From Cyanobacteria bacterium UBA9971 (GTDB taxonomy: Bacteria > Cyanobacteriota > Vampirovibrionia > Gastranaerophilales > UBA9971), in the NCBI GenBank assembly GCA_003499955.1, contig DNRP01000125.1, forward strand, positions 7,999-31,060: 23,062 nt of DNA. The letters run 5' to 3'. Positions 7,489 to 15,355 of the stretch are shown here, piece after piece. The translations under genes and the position numbers were made by a program. Under the pieces are notes generated by a model. It was not told the origin of the DNA. It did not search any database and worked only from the letters and a program-made list of their open reading frames with translations. Within the stretch, counting starts at the first letter, position 1. The number at the start of each line of letters is the position of its first letter.

Positions 7489-8652
7489 ATGAGTAAAAAT
7501 ATAGAGATAAAGAGGCTTTTCTCAACTTTTTTAGTGGCGGTTTTTCTTTTAAGTCAAAGCATGCCTTGTTTTAGTCAAGAACAACAAATTCCGACAGGAA
7601 TGCAAAGTTCGGGAAACGCGATTCAGGGCGGCGTTGATTATAGCGAACTTGAAGAAAACAAAGATTTGTTTACGGGGCAAATAGAAGCTGTTCAAAAAGG
7701 CGCTAAGCTTAAAATGACGGTTTCCAGCGTTATAAGCAGCGGTTTTCATCTTAAAGGCGACGAGTTTTTCGCGGAAATTACGGACGATTTCTCAACTCAG
7801 AGCGGAATAGTTATTCCTTCCGGCACTGTTGCCCATGGGACGGTTACAGAGCTTAAGGACAAGAAACGTCTTGGTCGAGATGCTTATATGTCAATAAAAT
7901 TCGATTATTTAATAACTCCGGACAACAGAAAAATTCCTATTGAAGCAGGAATGACTACAAAAAGAAACGCGGCGGTTTCTGCGGCAAAAGTTGTTCTTGA
8001 AGATACAGCTTATACTGTTGCGGGAGGAGTTATAGGCGGGATATTGGCTTTTAAAATCCTCGGATTAGGCGCAGCGGTTGCAAGTCATGGTTATACCGTT
8101 GCAGGGGGAGCAGGAATAGGTGCTCTTATCGGAATGACGGCTTCTCTTGTCAGAAAAGGGCATGATGTCTTAATTCAGCCGGGCGACGAAATTAAAGTGA
8201 ATGTAAATGAAAGTATTGCTCTTCCTGTTATGTCAGAAAAAGCTTTGAGAGATGAAGAGCTTATTCTTGACGGGCTTGATGTAAAAATCATAGGGTATTC
8301 CCTTGAAAAAGACCCGTTTGATGAGTTAAACACAATTACTTTAACTTTGGATATAAGAAATAACACTGATAAAACTTTCAGTACTTTTGATATGGCTCTT
8401 TTAAGCGATTATAAAACAGTTTATTATTCTTCCCCTTTTGGTGATACAAGTATGTGGTTTAGAAAAATCACTCCCGGCTCTGTAATGAGAGGCAGATTAT
8501 CTTTTTCTGTGGACAATCCAAAGAAAAGACACTGGCTTGTATTTTATGACAATAGGAATAGAAAACCTCTTGCCAAATTTTCTCTTAAAAATGCCGAAAG
8601 AGAAATAAAAAAGGTTTCAAATAAAAAAATTAAAGTTATCCCGGGTTTTTAA
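7489..8652 (+). CDS. Secreted envelope protein with glycine-zipper region, unknown function
   Basis: A 387-residue protein with a Sec-type signal peptide: basic KNIEIKR, hydrophobic core at residues 10-22, likely cleavage near residue 29 after PCFS. The mature part has a beta-rich domain (about 60-155) containing IPSGTVAHGTV, then a Gly/Ala-rich region (about 160-222) with two YTVAGG units (175-180 and 202-207) that looks like a glycine-zipper membrane hairpin, then a second beta-rich domain (about 225-387). I do not recognise a named family. The start has a partial Shine-Dalgarno (GAGTGG). Its last 17 bases overlap the 3' end of the convergent secreted metalloprotease gene. An outer-membrane or periplasmic location is inferred. 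Confidence 0.82.
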   Translation: MSKNIEIKRLFSTFLVAVFLLSQSMPCFSQEQQIPTGMQSSGNAIQGGVDYSELEENKDLFTGQIEAVQKGAKLKMTVSSVISSGFHLKGDEFFAEITDDFSTQSGIVIPSGTVAHGTVTELKDKKRLGRDAYMSIKFDYLITPDNRKIPIEAGMTTKRNAAVSAAKVVLEDTAYTVAGGVIGGILAFKILGLGAAVASHGYTVAGGAGIGALIGMTASLVRKGHDVLIQPGDEIKVNVNESIALPVMSEKALRDEELILDGLDVKIIGYSLEKDPFDELNTITLTLDIRNNTDKTFSTFDMALLSDYKTVYYSSPFGDTSMWFRKITPGSVMRGRLSFSVDNPKKRHWLVFYDNRNRKPLAKFSLKNAEREIKKVSNKKIKVIPGF

Positions 8653-9985
8653 GATAGTTCATTAAATTTTTAATATTTCTGTCATTTTTAGCATCAGGAT
8701 TAACTTTTATAAGATTATTAAGAATTCTTAAAGCTTCATTGGATTTTTTATAATATATTAAATATAGGGCAAAGTTGTGAGCATAATTTAAGTCATCAGG
8801 TTTCTGTTTTACAAGCTTTGTAAATTGCGTTACAGCCTTATTAAAATCGCCTGTTTTTTCATATACAAAAGCAAGACCGCTTATAGCAGCATCAAAAGAA
8901 GAGTTAATTTCAAGCGCTTTTTGATAACATGTAATAGCGTTCTGATATTGTCTGGAATAATAGTAAAGATTCCCGAGCTTTGTCCAGTTTAAGGCATTTT
9001 TAGGGTCTTTTTTTACATAATCCACAGCTTTTTGTATTTTTTTATCTAGTCTTCCATCTTTATTACCAATAAATACATCGTTTTTAACAGAGTTAACCAT
9101 AGGTGTTTCTCCGTTAGCAAAATTAGATAAATCAGGATCGAGTCTATAAAGAAGCTTTAAAGTATTGATATCTCTTTGAGATAAATTTTTTATATAATTT
9201 GACAGCTGAAAGTACATGATATCAGCCTCTTTAGGGCTGTGTCCCAATATTCCCAAAGCATGACCAAGTTCATGCTGGGCAAGATTAAATAATTTCTCTT
9301 GAGAATATGGACTATTAGCTGCATTGGTTGTTTTTAATTTAATAAAATTTGGTTTTAGGAAATAACCTATTGTATGGGTTGTTGAAAGACCAGCTTTACC
9401 AGGGTCTAGGGAAGCAACAAAAGTAACAATTATATTAGCATTTTTATAATTGTTTGTTAGAGTATAACTTATTGTTTTAGGCTCCGATATTTTTACCCAG
9501 GAATCCATTGCTGCTACTACTGCCGTATAATATTCGGAAGGTTCTATATAAATTTTTAACGGCATTTTGGATATATTCCAGCGGGTAATTTTGCCATTAT
9601 GTGCTGCAACTTGTATATAATTATCACCAATTGGACTTCCAAGAGTTATTGGAGGTTCTTGTGATTCTCCTGAATAATATCCGTGAATTTTTGAGATTGC
9701 AATTGAAGAAAGTTTTGCCAGTTCACTATTTGGGGATTGTTCTATTACTTTTTCGTACTCTTTTTGAGCTTTTGCAAGATTATTTATGCCTACAAAGCTC
9801 TGTGCATAAATATATCTGCATTTTAAATTTTCAGGATTTTCCGCAAGTTCATTTTTAAATAATTCATTAGCTTTTGCATAATTGCCTTTTTTAAATTCAA
9901 CTTTGCCCCATTCATAATTTTTGTAAGCAAAAGCAGAATTTATTAGACTTAAGGAAATGATTAAGGCTATTATAAAGATTTTCAT
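8636..9985 (-). CDS. Secreted metzincin metalloprotease flanked by TPRs
   Basis: A 449-residue protein. Residues 1-20 are a signal peptide (AFA before Tyr21). TPR-like helices cover about 21-105. The catalytic domain (about 138-285) has MPLKIYIEP (141-149), the zinc site HELGHALGILGH (His238, Glu239, His242, Gly245, His248) and the Met-turn DIMYF (255-259). A second TPR block of three to four units fills 315-445. TPRs on both sides of a metzincin domain is an unusual architecture. No cysteine-switch propeptide is visible. It is paralogous to the shorter protease at 6576. The 3' end overlaps the convergent envelope-protein gene by 17 bp. The target is unknown; an envelope or extracellular site follows from the signal peptide. 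Confidence 0.88.
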   Translation of the reverse strand: MKIFIIALIISLSLINSAFAYKNYEWGKVEFKKGNYAKANELFKNELAENPENLKCRYIYAQSFVGINNLAKAQKEYEKVIEQSPNSELAKLSSIAISKIHGYYSGESQEPPITLGSPIGDNYIQVAAHNGKITRWNISKMPLKIYIEPSEYYTAVVAAMDSWVKISEPKTISYTLTNNYKNANIIVTFVASLDPGKAGLSTTHTIGYFLKPNFIKLKTTNAANSPYSQEKLFNLAQHELGHALGILGHSPKEADIMYFQLSNYIKNLSQRDINTLKLLYRLDPDLSNFANGETPMVNSVKNDVFIGNKDGRLDKKIQKAVDYVKKDPKNALNWTKLGNLYYYSRQYQNAITCYQKALEINSSFDAAISGLAFVYEKTGDFNKAVTQFTKLVKQKPDDLNYAHNFALYLIYYKKSNEALRILNNLIKVNPDAKNDRNIKNLMNYLKNPG

Positions 9986-10124
9986 TCTTTAAACTTCTTT
10001 TGTTTAAAACACTAAATAAATTTTCAATATAATTATCGGCTTAAAATAAAAAAACTTTTGTTGGCTTAAATTGTAAAGTTGATAAACACTAAAAATATCT
10101 AAGTTTGCTGAAAACCAGTGAAAC

Positions 10125-10166
10125 TCATGAAAATCATGTTACGAACTATTACAAAATTTTTCATGA
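10125..10166. repeat. Imperfect inverted repeat with TCATGA words
   Basis: TCATGAAAAT (10125-10134) is mirrored by ATTTTTCATGA (10156-10166) with one extra base. Further CATGA words occur at 10134-10138 (CATG only) and 10179-10183. It could be an operator for the divergent genes or only AT-rich background. Confidence 0.35.
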
Positions 10167-10175
10167 TACGCAATT

Positions 10176-10204
10176 TTGCATGAACGAAATACTTTATATA
10201 TATA
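10176..10204 (+). promoter_or_regulatory. Possible promoter of the candidate small RNA
   Basis: TTGCAT (10176-10181), 17 bp, TATATA (10199-10204) within a TA-rich run. It is placed just upstream of the two-hairpin RNA segment; the box matches are only partial. Confidence 0.35.
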
Positions 10205-10210
10205 TACGAT

Positions 10211-10285
10211 ATAGCTTCCTGAACTTACTTCCTAACCTTCCCTTCTAGCAAGATTAGGCCCTGAGATTACTCAGGGTTTTTTTTT
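10211..10285 (+). ncRNA. Candidate small RNA with C-rich loop
   Basis: No gene lies upstream on the plus strand, yet a strong plus-strand terminator is present, so a short transcript is likely. The segment folds as hairpin 1, CCTAA-C-CTT (10231-10239) with AAG-A-TTAGG (10250-10258) and a pyrimidine-rich loop CCCTTCTAGC, immediately followed by the terminator hairpin. The part before hairpin 1 repeats CTTCC (10214-10218 and 10229-10233), complementary to GGAAG-type Shine-Dalgarno sequences. The 5' end is a guess. The alternative is a transcription attenuator in the GH35 leader, 72 bp upstream of that gene. I do not recognise a known RNA family. Confidence 0.5.
10259..10285 (+). terminator. Strong intrinsic terminator
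   Basis: CCCTGAG (10259-10265), loop ATTA, CTCAGGG (10270-10276), followed by nine Ts (10277-10285): a perfect 7-bp GC-rich stem with a U-tract on the plus strand. Confidence 0.92.
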
Positions 10286-10356
10286 AGGCTTAGAAAAAAT
10301 ATATAAAAATTAAGGGGATTGACTAAAGAGGAAATATACTCAAAAATAAATCTATT

Positions 10357-13005
10357 ATGATGATAGATTACGATAAACATTCATTAATTATTGATAATAA
10401 AAGAACCGTAATAAACAGTGCCTCTTTTCATTATTTCAGGTGTCCGGGAGTGGAAACCTGGAGGGATAGACTTAGTAAAATTAAAGCTTGCGGATATAAT
10501 ACCGTAGATCTTTATTTTTGCTGGGGTTATCATTCACACAAGCAAGGCGTTTACGATTTTACGGGAATAAAAGATATAAGAGCGCTGTTGGACTTAACAG
10601 CGGAATTAGATTTATTTGTTATTGCAAGACCCGGTCCGTTTATAAATGCCGAGGTTTCTTTGGGAGGGCTTCCCGAGTGGCTTTTAAATATTCCTGAAAT
10701 TTTTATCAGAAATAAAAAAGACGGGGATTTTGTTTATTCAGAGCCTTATATGAAGGCTTTAAGAGAATGGTATTCCAGAATTATCCCGATAATAAACGAA
10801 TATCATAATATAATTACATTCCAGATAGAAAATGAGTACTTTACAAATGAAGCGGAGCCTGATTATTTGCAGGAGCTTTATGATATGGCACGTTCTTTAG
10901 GTGTAAAAGCTCCGATATCCCATAATGATGCTCTTTCTGTAGGCTTATATTCTGATATTGTTAATATTTATGCTTTCGATACATATCCGACAATCAATTT
11001 GGATTATGATTGGAAAGATTTCCCTGATTCTTTCGGGGTTTTGGATAATGCAGAAAGTAATCTCGGAGAATGTTGCGAGGATGCCCCTCTTTTTATAGCG
11101 GAACTTCAAGCGGGATGGTTTGATAAATGGGGCGGCATCGGATATGAAAAAATATGGTCGCAATTCAAGAAAGAACATATAAATATTGTCACAAAAACAG
11201 CTCTTTCGCAGGGAATAACAATGTTTAACCATTATATGGGCTGTGGAGGAACGTCATGGGGAAAACTTGCAAGTTCTGAAGTTTATACTTCCTATGATTT
11301 TGCCGCTCCAATTTCTGAATCAGGCATCCCCAGAGAAAATTATTACAAAGCAAAAGAAATAAATTATCTTTTAAACTCATTTAACTTTGCTTCAACGAAT
11401 TTAATAAGTGAAGGCGCAGAAATAATTGGAGAGAAGAGAGAAAATATTTTTGCAAGGCTCAGACAGGACAATTTAAATAACTGTAAATGGCTTTTTATCA
11501 GGAACTTGAACAAAGATACGCAAAAATTAAAGGTTTTAGATAGCTATGATATAAATATTAAACCTTTTGACATGAAAATCATGCCTGTCGATTTGGATTT
11601 AAATGCATGCCGAATAAATTTTTCTTCTTTTGAAATTTTCGGCAGAGTCAATAAAGATAATCATGAAATAATTTTCTTTATTATTGATGAAAATTCGGAG
11701 ATTTTTGTTTCCGACTATGGTGATTTTTCTTGTAGTCGAAATTGTCATTCTGAGGGCTTTAGCCCGAAGAATCTGTTAAATAGTGAAAATAAACAATTGG
11801 ACAGATCCTTCGTTTCACTCAGGATGACATCGAAGGCTTTAAAAGATTTAGATTCTTTTAAATTTGCTAAACAGGATAAAACAACCGAATTTATTTTTAT
11901 AAGCCCTGAAACTGCTGATAAAACATGGGTTTTTGATAATAAAGTTCTTATCGGGGCTGATTTTTTAACAAATAATTTTGAAAAAGCCGCTTTTGGTCAG
12001 GATGGAGAAATTAAAATCTTAAACTTAGAAAAAGATGCAATTTGGGAAGTGAAAGAAGTAAAAGTTTCTCAGCAAGAAGCTTTGCCTGAGTTAACAAACT
12101 GGAAAAGCTTTAGATGCTCGCCCGAAATAGACTTAAATTATGATTATTCAGGTTGGAATTTATTAACAGAGCCTGAAAAATCAGATTGTATTTCAAATAA
12201 AGTTTATGATGACTATATCTGGTATAAAACCTCTTTAAAACACGTTCCTGAGCAGATTGAAATAAACGCAAAGCATTGTTATGCGGTTTATTTAAACGGA
12301 AAACAGATATATTCGCACAATTCACATTCTTTTGAGCATGGGCATGAACTTTCAGAAACCATAACTTTTAATGTCGACAAAAAACATGTAAACAAAACAG
12401 GAACTAACGAACTAACGATTCTCGTGCAGAATTTGGGATTTGATAAAGGGTTTCAGAATGAACTTATTATGCCGAGAGGAATAATCTCATTTAAAACTAT
12501 TCCCTGTCAGGAAATTGAATGGAGAATAAGAGGCGAATTGACTCCGCAGATTGAAGAATGGGATTTTGCTCCTGAAGAAGACCTTGAAAATTCCTCGGAA
12601 AATTCTTATTTAATCTGGTTGGGTGCAAAATTTAGACTCGTTGAAAATAATAATAAATATAATCCCCTGTTTCTTGATTTATCAGAAGCGGAGTTTAATT
12701 GCGAAGCGGGAGTGAAAGCTCGAAACGGCGATGCGAATGCAGCGGCGGTGCAGGGCTGTAACTCGTTCAATAAAGCCGATATTTATTTGAACGGTAATTT
12801 GATTGGAAGATTTTGGAAATCAAAAGGTCCGCAAACAAAATTTTACTTGCCTGAAGAATTTTTACAACCTCATAATAAGCTTTCATTAATAATATGGGAT
12901 AGAGAAGATGATAGTAAGGATTTAAAAGACTATAAATCAAAACCATTGTGTGTTAAAATAAAAATAGGAAATATTAAAACTTTTAGTCTGGTTTCTGTTG
13001 AATAG
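10357..13005 (+). CDS. GH35 beta-galactosidase carrying an in-frame palindromic insertion
   Basis: An 882-residue protein. The N-terminal TIM barrel (about 1-330) is typical of glycoside hydrolase family 35: INSASFHYFR near the start, ARPGPFINAE (90-99), the acid/base motif QIENEY (156-161, Glu160) and the nucleophile region AELQAGWFDKWGG with Glu249. The C-terminal beta-sandwich domains end in a segment with the usual ...LNGNLIGRFW...GPQTKFYLPEE pattern (about 810-833). GH35 enzymes release terminal beta-galactose from glycans. There is no signal peptide, so cytoplasmic action on imported oligosaccharides is inferred. Residues 463-491 are encoded by a palindromic repeat (11743-11829). No Shine-Dalgarno is close to ATG 10357 or 10360; AGAGGAAA lies too far upstream. 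A small gene follows after 5 nt. Confidence 0.92.
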   Translation: MMIDYDKHSLIIDNKRTVINSASFHYFRCPGVETWRDRLSKIKACGYNTVDLYFCWGYHSHKQGVYDFTGIKDIRALLDLTAELDLFVIARPGPFINAEVSLGGLPEWLLNIPEIFIRNKKDGDFVYSEPYMKALREWYSRIIPIINEYHNIITFQIENEYFTNEAEPDYLQELYDMARSLGVKAPISHNDALSVGLYSDIVNIYAFDTYPTINLDYDWKDFPDSFGVLDNAESNLGECCEDAPLFIAELQAGWFDKWGGIGYEKIWSQFKKEHINIVTKTALSQGITMFNHYMGCGGTSWGKLASSEVYTSYDFAAPISESGIPRENYYKAKEINYLLNSFNFASTNLISEGAEIIGEKRENIFARLRQDNLNNCKWLFIRNLNKDTQKLKVLDSYDINIKPFDMKIMPVDLDLNACRINFSSFEIFGRVNKDNHEIIFFIIDENSEIFVSDYGDFSCSRNCHSEGFSPKNLLNSENKQLDRSFVSLRMTSKALKDLDSFKFAKQDKTTEFIFISPETADKTWVFDNKVLIGADFLTNNFEKAAFGQDGEIKILNLEKDAIWEVKEVKVSQQEALPELTNWKSFRCSPEIDLNYDYSGWNLLTEPEKSDCISNKVYDDYIWYKTSLKHVPEQIEINAKHCYAVYLNGKQIYSHNSHSFEHGHELSETITFNVDKKHVNKTGTNELTILVQNLGFDKGFQNELIMPRGIISFKTIPCQEIEWRIRGELTPQIEEWDFAPEEDLENSSENSYLIWLGAKFRLVENNNKYNPLFLDLSEAEFNCEAGVKARNGDANAAAVQGCNSFNKADIYLNGNLIGRFWKSKGPQTKFYLPEEFLQPHNKLSLIIWDREDDSKDLKDYKSKPLCVKIKIGNIKTFSLVSVE
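11743..11829. repeat. 87-bp palindromic element inside the GH35 gene
   Basis: The ends TGTCATTCTGAG (11743-11754) and CTCAGGATGACA (11818-11829) are inverted copies with one mismatch (T-G wobble). Inside, CGAAGAATCTGT (11765-11776) pairs with ACAGATCCTTCG (11801-11812), and GGGC-TTTA-GCCC (11754-11765) forms a further small hairpin. The length is exactly 29 codons and starts on a codon boundary (codon 463). The other two frames across the element contain stops, so only the frame in use is open. This resembles the palindromic elements known inside genes of Rickettsia. Confidence 0.88.
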
Positions 13006-13010
13006 CTGGT

Positions 13011-13409
13011 TTGATAGTTTTGAAAAAATACAAGAGGTTTAATTTGACTATTCTTCCAAGTTTTTTACTTAAAAAAATCTACAAAAAAGGCAGTTTGCGG
13101 CATATAGAAGAAGGAATTGCCTTTGATTTAAAAAATATTTTAGCGCCGGGACTTATAACAGGAATTAATTTTGTAAAAATTAATGACACTCTTTATAATT
13201 CTTCTGTTATTCAGATTATAAAATCAGGAGCAGAAACGATAGCCGAGCAAATTTCTTCAGAAAATCCTTTGCTTGTTAAATTTAATGAAGAAATTACATG
13301 TGTTATGAAAAGCGGATTAAAGCTGCAAGAAGGAATAAACAATATAATCGTAGAATTAACAAGCTATGATGTAGGCAAAGTGCAGGTAAATCTTTCTGAT
13401 ACCATATAG
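13011..13409 (+). CDS. Small beta-rich protein downstream of GH35, unknown function
   Basis: A 132-residue protein, mostly alternating short beta-strand and turn patterns (for example LAPGLITGINFVKIND and INNIIVELTSYDVG), with no cysteine cluster, signal peptide or clear membrane helix. The start is uncertain: TTG at 13011 and TTG at 13020 are both possible, neither with a clear Shine-Dalgarno. It begins 5 nt after the GH35 stop, so co-transcription and possible translational coupling are likely. A role linked to glycoside handling is suggested only by that position; I do not recognise a named family. Confidence 0.7.
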   Translation: MIVLKKYKRFNLTILPSFLLKKIYKKGSLRHIEEGIAFDLKNILAPGLITGINFVKINDTLYNSSVIQIIKSGAETIAEQISSENPLLVKFNEEITCVMKSGLKLQEGINNIIVELTSYDVGKVQVNLSDTI

Positions 13410-13414
13410 TTTTT

Positions 13415-13469
13415 TGTCACCCTGAACTTGTTTCAGGGTCTAAGATTCCGAAACAAGTTCGGAATGACA
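13415..13469. repeat. Palindromic TGTCA...TGACA element between convergent genes
   Basis: A 55-bp element with TGTCA/TGACA ends. Two hairpins are visible: CCCTGA (13420-13425) with TCAGGG (13433-13438), and ATTCCGAA (13445-13452) with TTCGGAAT (13458-13465). Alternatively the whole element folds on itself, since AACTTGTTTC pairs with GAAACAAGTT. It fills most of the gap between the 132-residue gene and motB and may act as a two-way terminator. Its ends resemble those of the element inside GH35. Confidence 0.8.
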
Positions 13470-13486
13470 TTGATTGCAAATCAAAA

Positions 13487-14545
13487 TTAAAACTGTTTTC
13501 TTACGCCGCTGGCAAACTGTTGTTTTCTTATTTTTGAGTCTTCTTCGGCTTGTATTTCTTTTTCTTTAAGTTCTTTTAAAAGTTTTTCAGCATCTTTTTT
13601 ATATGCATCGTTAGAATTGTCAAATATTATAACATTGCCTTTTGTTTTGCCTTCTTTTAACAGGTTTTTAACGGCGTCACTTGTTGTTGAAGAGTCTTTT
13701 TTCTCCGGTTTTGCAACATCTTTGAATTTATCTATTTCTTTTTTTAAATCTTTCTTGAATTCTTTAGATAAAGTTTCTGTTTTTAATAAATTATTCCTTA
13801 ATATAACAATTTCAACGCGTCGGTTGTCTTTTCTGCCTGATTCTGTGTTATTAGAGGCAATCGGTCTGCTGTCGGCATAACCTAAAGCACTGAACCTGTC
13901 TTTTGAAATACCAAAGTTGCCAATCATGTGACGAACAATAGAAGAAGCTCTAGCGGATGATAATTCCCAATTTGAAGGATAAACAGCCGAACTCATCGGT
14001 AAATTATCCGTATGTCCTTCAACTCTTACTAAATGATTGGGGAATTTTGTTTTAAGTATCTTTCCAACTTCTGCAAGGGTTTTGTAAGAATCTTTTTTTA
14101 TTGTAGCAGTGCCGGATTCAAAAATAACATTTCCGACTAAATTTATTACAAGACCTCTTTCGGTTACTTCCGCTTTAATTCCTTTAGTTTCATTTAATTT
14201 TTTGCTATCCAGACTATCCAGAGCATCTTTAAAATCAGATTCTTCCTTTTTTGCATAAGGCGCATCGAGTATTGGAGGAATTAAATTCTGATTATCCTGT
14301 TGCCCGCCTGAATCCATTACCTGATTACTTTTATTAAGCATTCCCGGATCACCCTGAAGAAGAGTCGGAGAAGATGAAAAAGCCTTTGCAAGAGAGATTT
14401 TTAAATCTTTGAATTTAGCAAGATCAATCTGGGAAAGAGCATAAAGCACAACAAAAGTTGCAAACAGCAAAGTAATAAAATCAGCATAAGATACGAGCCA
14501 TCTTTCAAGATTTACGTGTTCTTCAGCATGTTTTTTTCTTGCCAT
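13487..14545 (-). CDS. motB: Flagellar stator protein MotB with long C-terminal extension
   Basis: A 352-residue protein. MotB is the peptidoglycan-anchored half of the stator that couples ion flow to flagellar rotation. The single transmembrane helix (about 17-37, WLVSYADFITLLFATFVVLY) carries the ion-binding Asp22. A linker follows, then an OmpA-like peptidoglycan-binding domain (about 137-250) with VEGHTDNLPM (175-184), SNWELSSARA (191-200) and GRKDNRRVEI (237-246). Residues 251-352 form a Lys/Glu-rich extension with likely coiled-coil helices, longer than in typical MotB of about 260-310 residues. It lies 18 bp after motA on the same strand with a weak GGAAA ribosome site. Proton or sodium use cannot be decided here. 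Confidence 0.95.
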   Translation of the reverse strand: MARKKHAEEHVNLERWLVSYADFITLLFATFVVLYALSQIDLAKFKDLKISLAKAFSSSPTLLQGDPGMLNKSNQVMDSGGQQDNQNLIPPILDAPYAKKEESDFKDALDSLDSKKLNETKGIKAEVTERGLVINLVGNVIFESGTATIKKDSYKTLAEVGKILKTKFPNHLVRVEGHTDNLPMSSAVYPSNWELSSARASSIVRHMIGNFGISKDRFSALGYADSRPIASNNTESGRKDNRRVEIVILRNNLLKTETLSKEFKKDLKKEIDKFKDVAKPEKKDSSTTSDAVKNLLKEGKTKGNVIIFDNSNDAYKKDAEKLLKELKEKEIQAEEDSKIRKQQFASGVRKQF

Positions 14546-14563
14546 TATATTTCCAGCTTTCTA

Positions 14564-15355
14564 TTAAACCATAACTTCTTCAGAAGATTTTTTGCCGCCG
14601 TGAGATGCTTCTTCTTCAAGAATAAATGCTTGAAGCTTTCTTTCAATCAGGGCAGGACTTTCTCCTGCTTGAATTGAAAGAATTCCTTCAATCATCATTT
14701 GTTTTGCAAGAAACGAATGGTGGTCTTTGTTTTTAATTTTAGTATTTATGGGAATAAATACTAGATTTGCTCCGATTAGACCGTAAATAGTAGCAACAAA
14801 GGCTACCGCAATACCTGCTCCGAGAGCAGAAGGATCAGAAAGGTTTTTCATTACCTGAATAAGTCCCATTACTGCGCCGATAATCCCAAATGTAGGTGAA
14901 TAAGCTCCTGCTGCTTCCCAAACTTTTTGATCACTTAAAGATGAAGCTTCCATCTGGGCAAGTTGTGTTTCCATTAAATCCCTGACAAGAGAAGGGTCAG
15001 CTCCATCGCTCACTGCTTCCAGTCCGAGTTTTATGAGGGAGTCGCTTGCATTTTTTGCTTCTTTTTCCAGTACAATAACGCCTTCTTTTCTGGCTTTTGT
15101 TGCATATCGCACAATTTCCGCGATAATTTCTTTAAATTCTATATGCTGAATAAAAAATACTCTTTTTGTCGCTTTCATTGCAGAAAGAAGTTGTTCCTGA
15201 GAAAAACTAAAAATAACCGCCCCGAAAGTTCCGCCAAATACAATCATTGCAGCCGTTATCTGTATCAATGACCCTATTGTACCGCCTTCCATGGCATATG
15301 CAAGCATAATAAGCGTTATACCGGCTATAGGACCTATTAATGATGTTAAATCCAT
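14564..15355 (-). CDS. motA: Flagellar stator protein MotA
   Basis: A 263-residue inner-membrane protein with the MotA/PomA pattern of four transmembrane helices: about 3-22, 28-50, 150-170 and 180-202. The large cytoplasmic loop contains KARKEGVIVLEKEAK, where Arg89 and Glu97 correspond to the rotor-contact residues Arg90 and Glu98 of E. coli. AYSPTFGIIGAVMGLI (151-166) holds the conserved proline (Pro154) of helix 3. The ATG has a good Shine-Dalgarno (GGAG, 8 nt). It is the first gene of a motA-motB operon and divergent from secA. No other flagellar genes are in view. Confidence 0.95.
   Translation of the reverse strand: MDLTSLIGPIAGITLIMLAYAMEGGTIGSLIQITAAMIVFGGTFGAVIFSFSQEQLLSAMKATKRVFFIQHIEFKEIIAEIVRYATKARKEGVIVLEKEAKNASDSLIKLGLEAVSDGADPSLVRDLMETQLAQMEASSLSDQKVWEAAGAYSPTFGIIGAVMGLIQVMKNLSDPSALGAGIAVAFVATIYGLIGANLVFIPINTKIKNKDHHSFLAKQMMIEGILSIQAGESPALIERKLQAFILEEEASHGGKKSSEEVMV

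Larger units (their letters stand above)
9986..10356. other. 371-bp gene-free interval between divergent genes
   Basis: No open frame of note. It holds a cluster of CATGA words with an imperfect inverted repeat (10125-10134 against 10156-10166), a possible promoter (10176-10204), a candidate small RNA (10211-10285) and a strong terminator. Between the terminator and the GH35 start, a TTGACT (10319-10324) and a TATACT (10335-10340) are seen, but their 10-bp spacing is too short for one promoter. Confidence 0.6.

Noticed and set aside
11743..11829. GH35 gene as a disrupted pseudogene
   Set aside because: The element preserves the frame over 29 codons and the catalytic motifs are intact, so the protein is probably full length.
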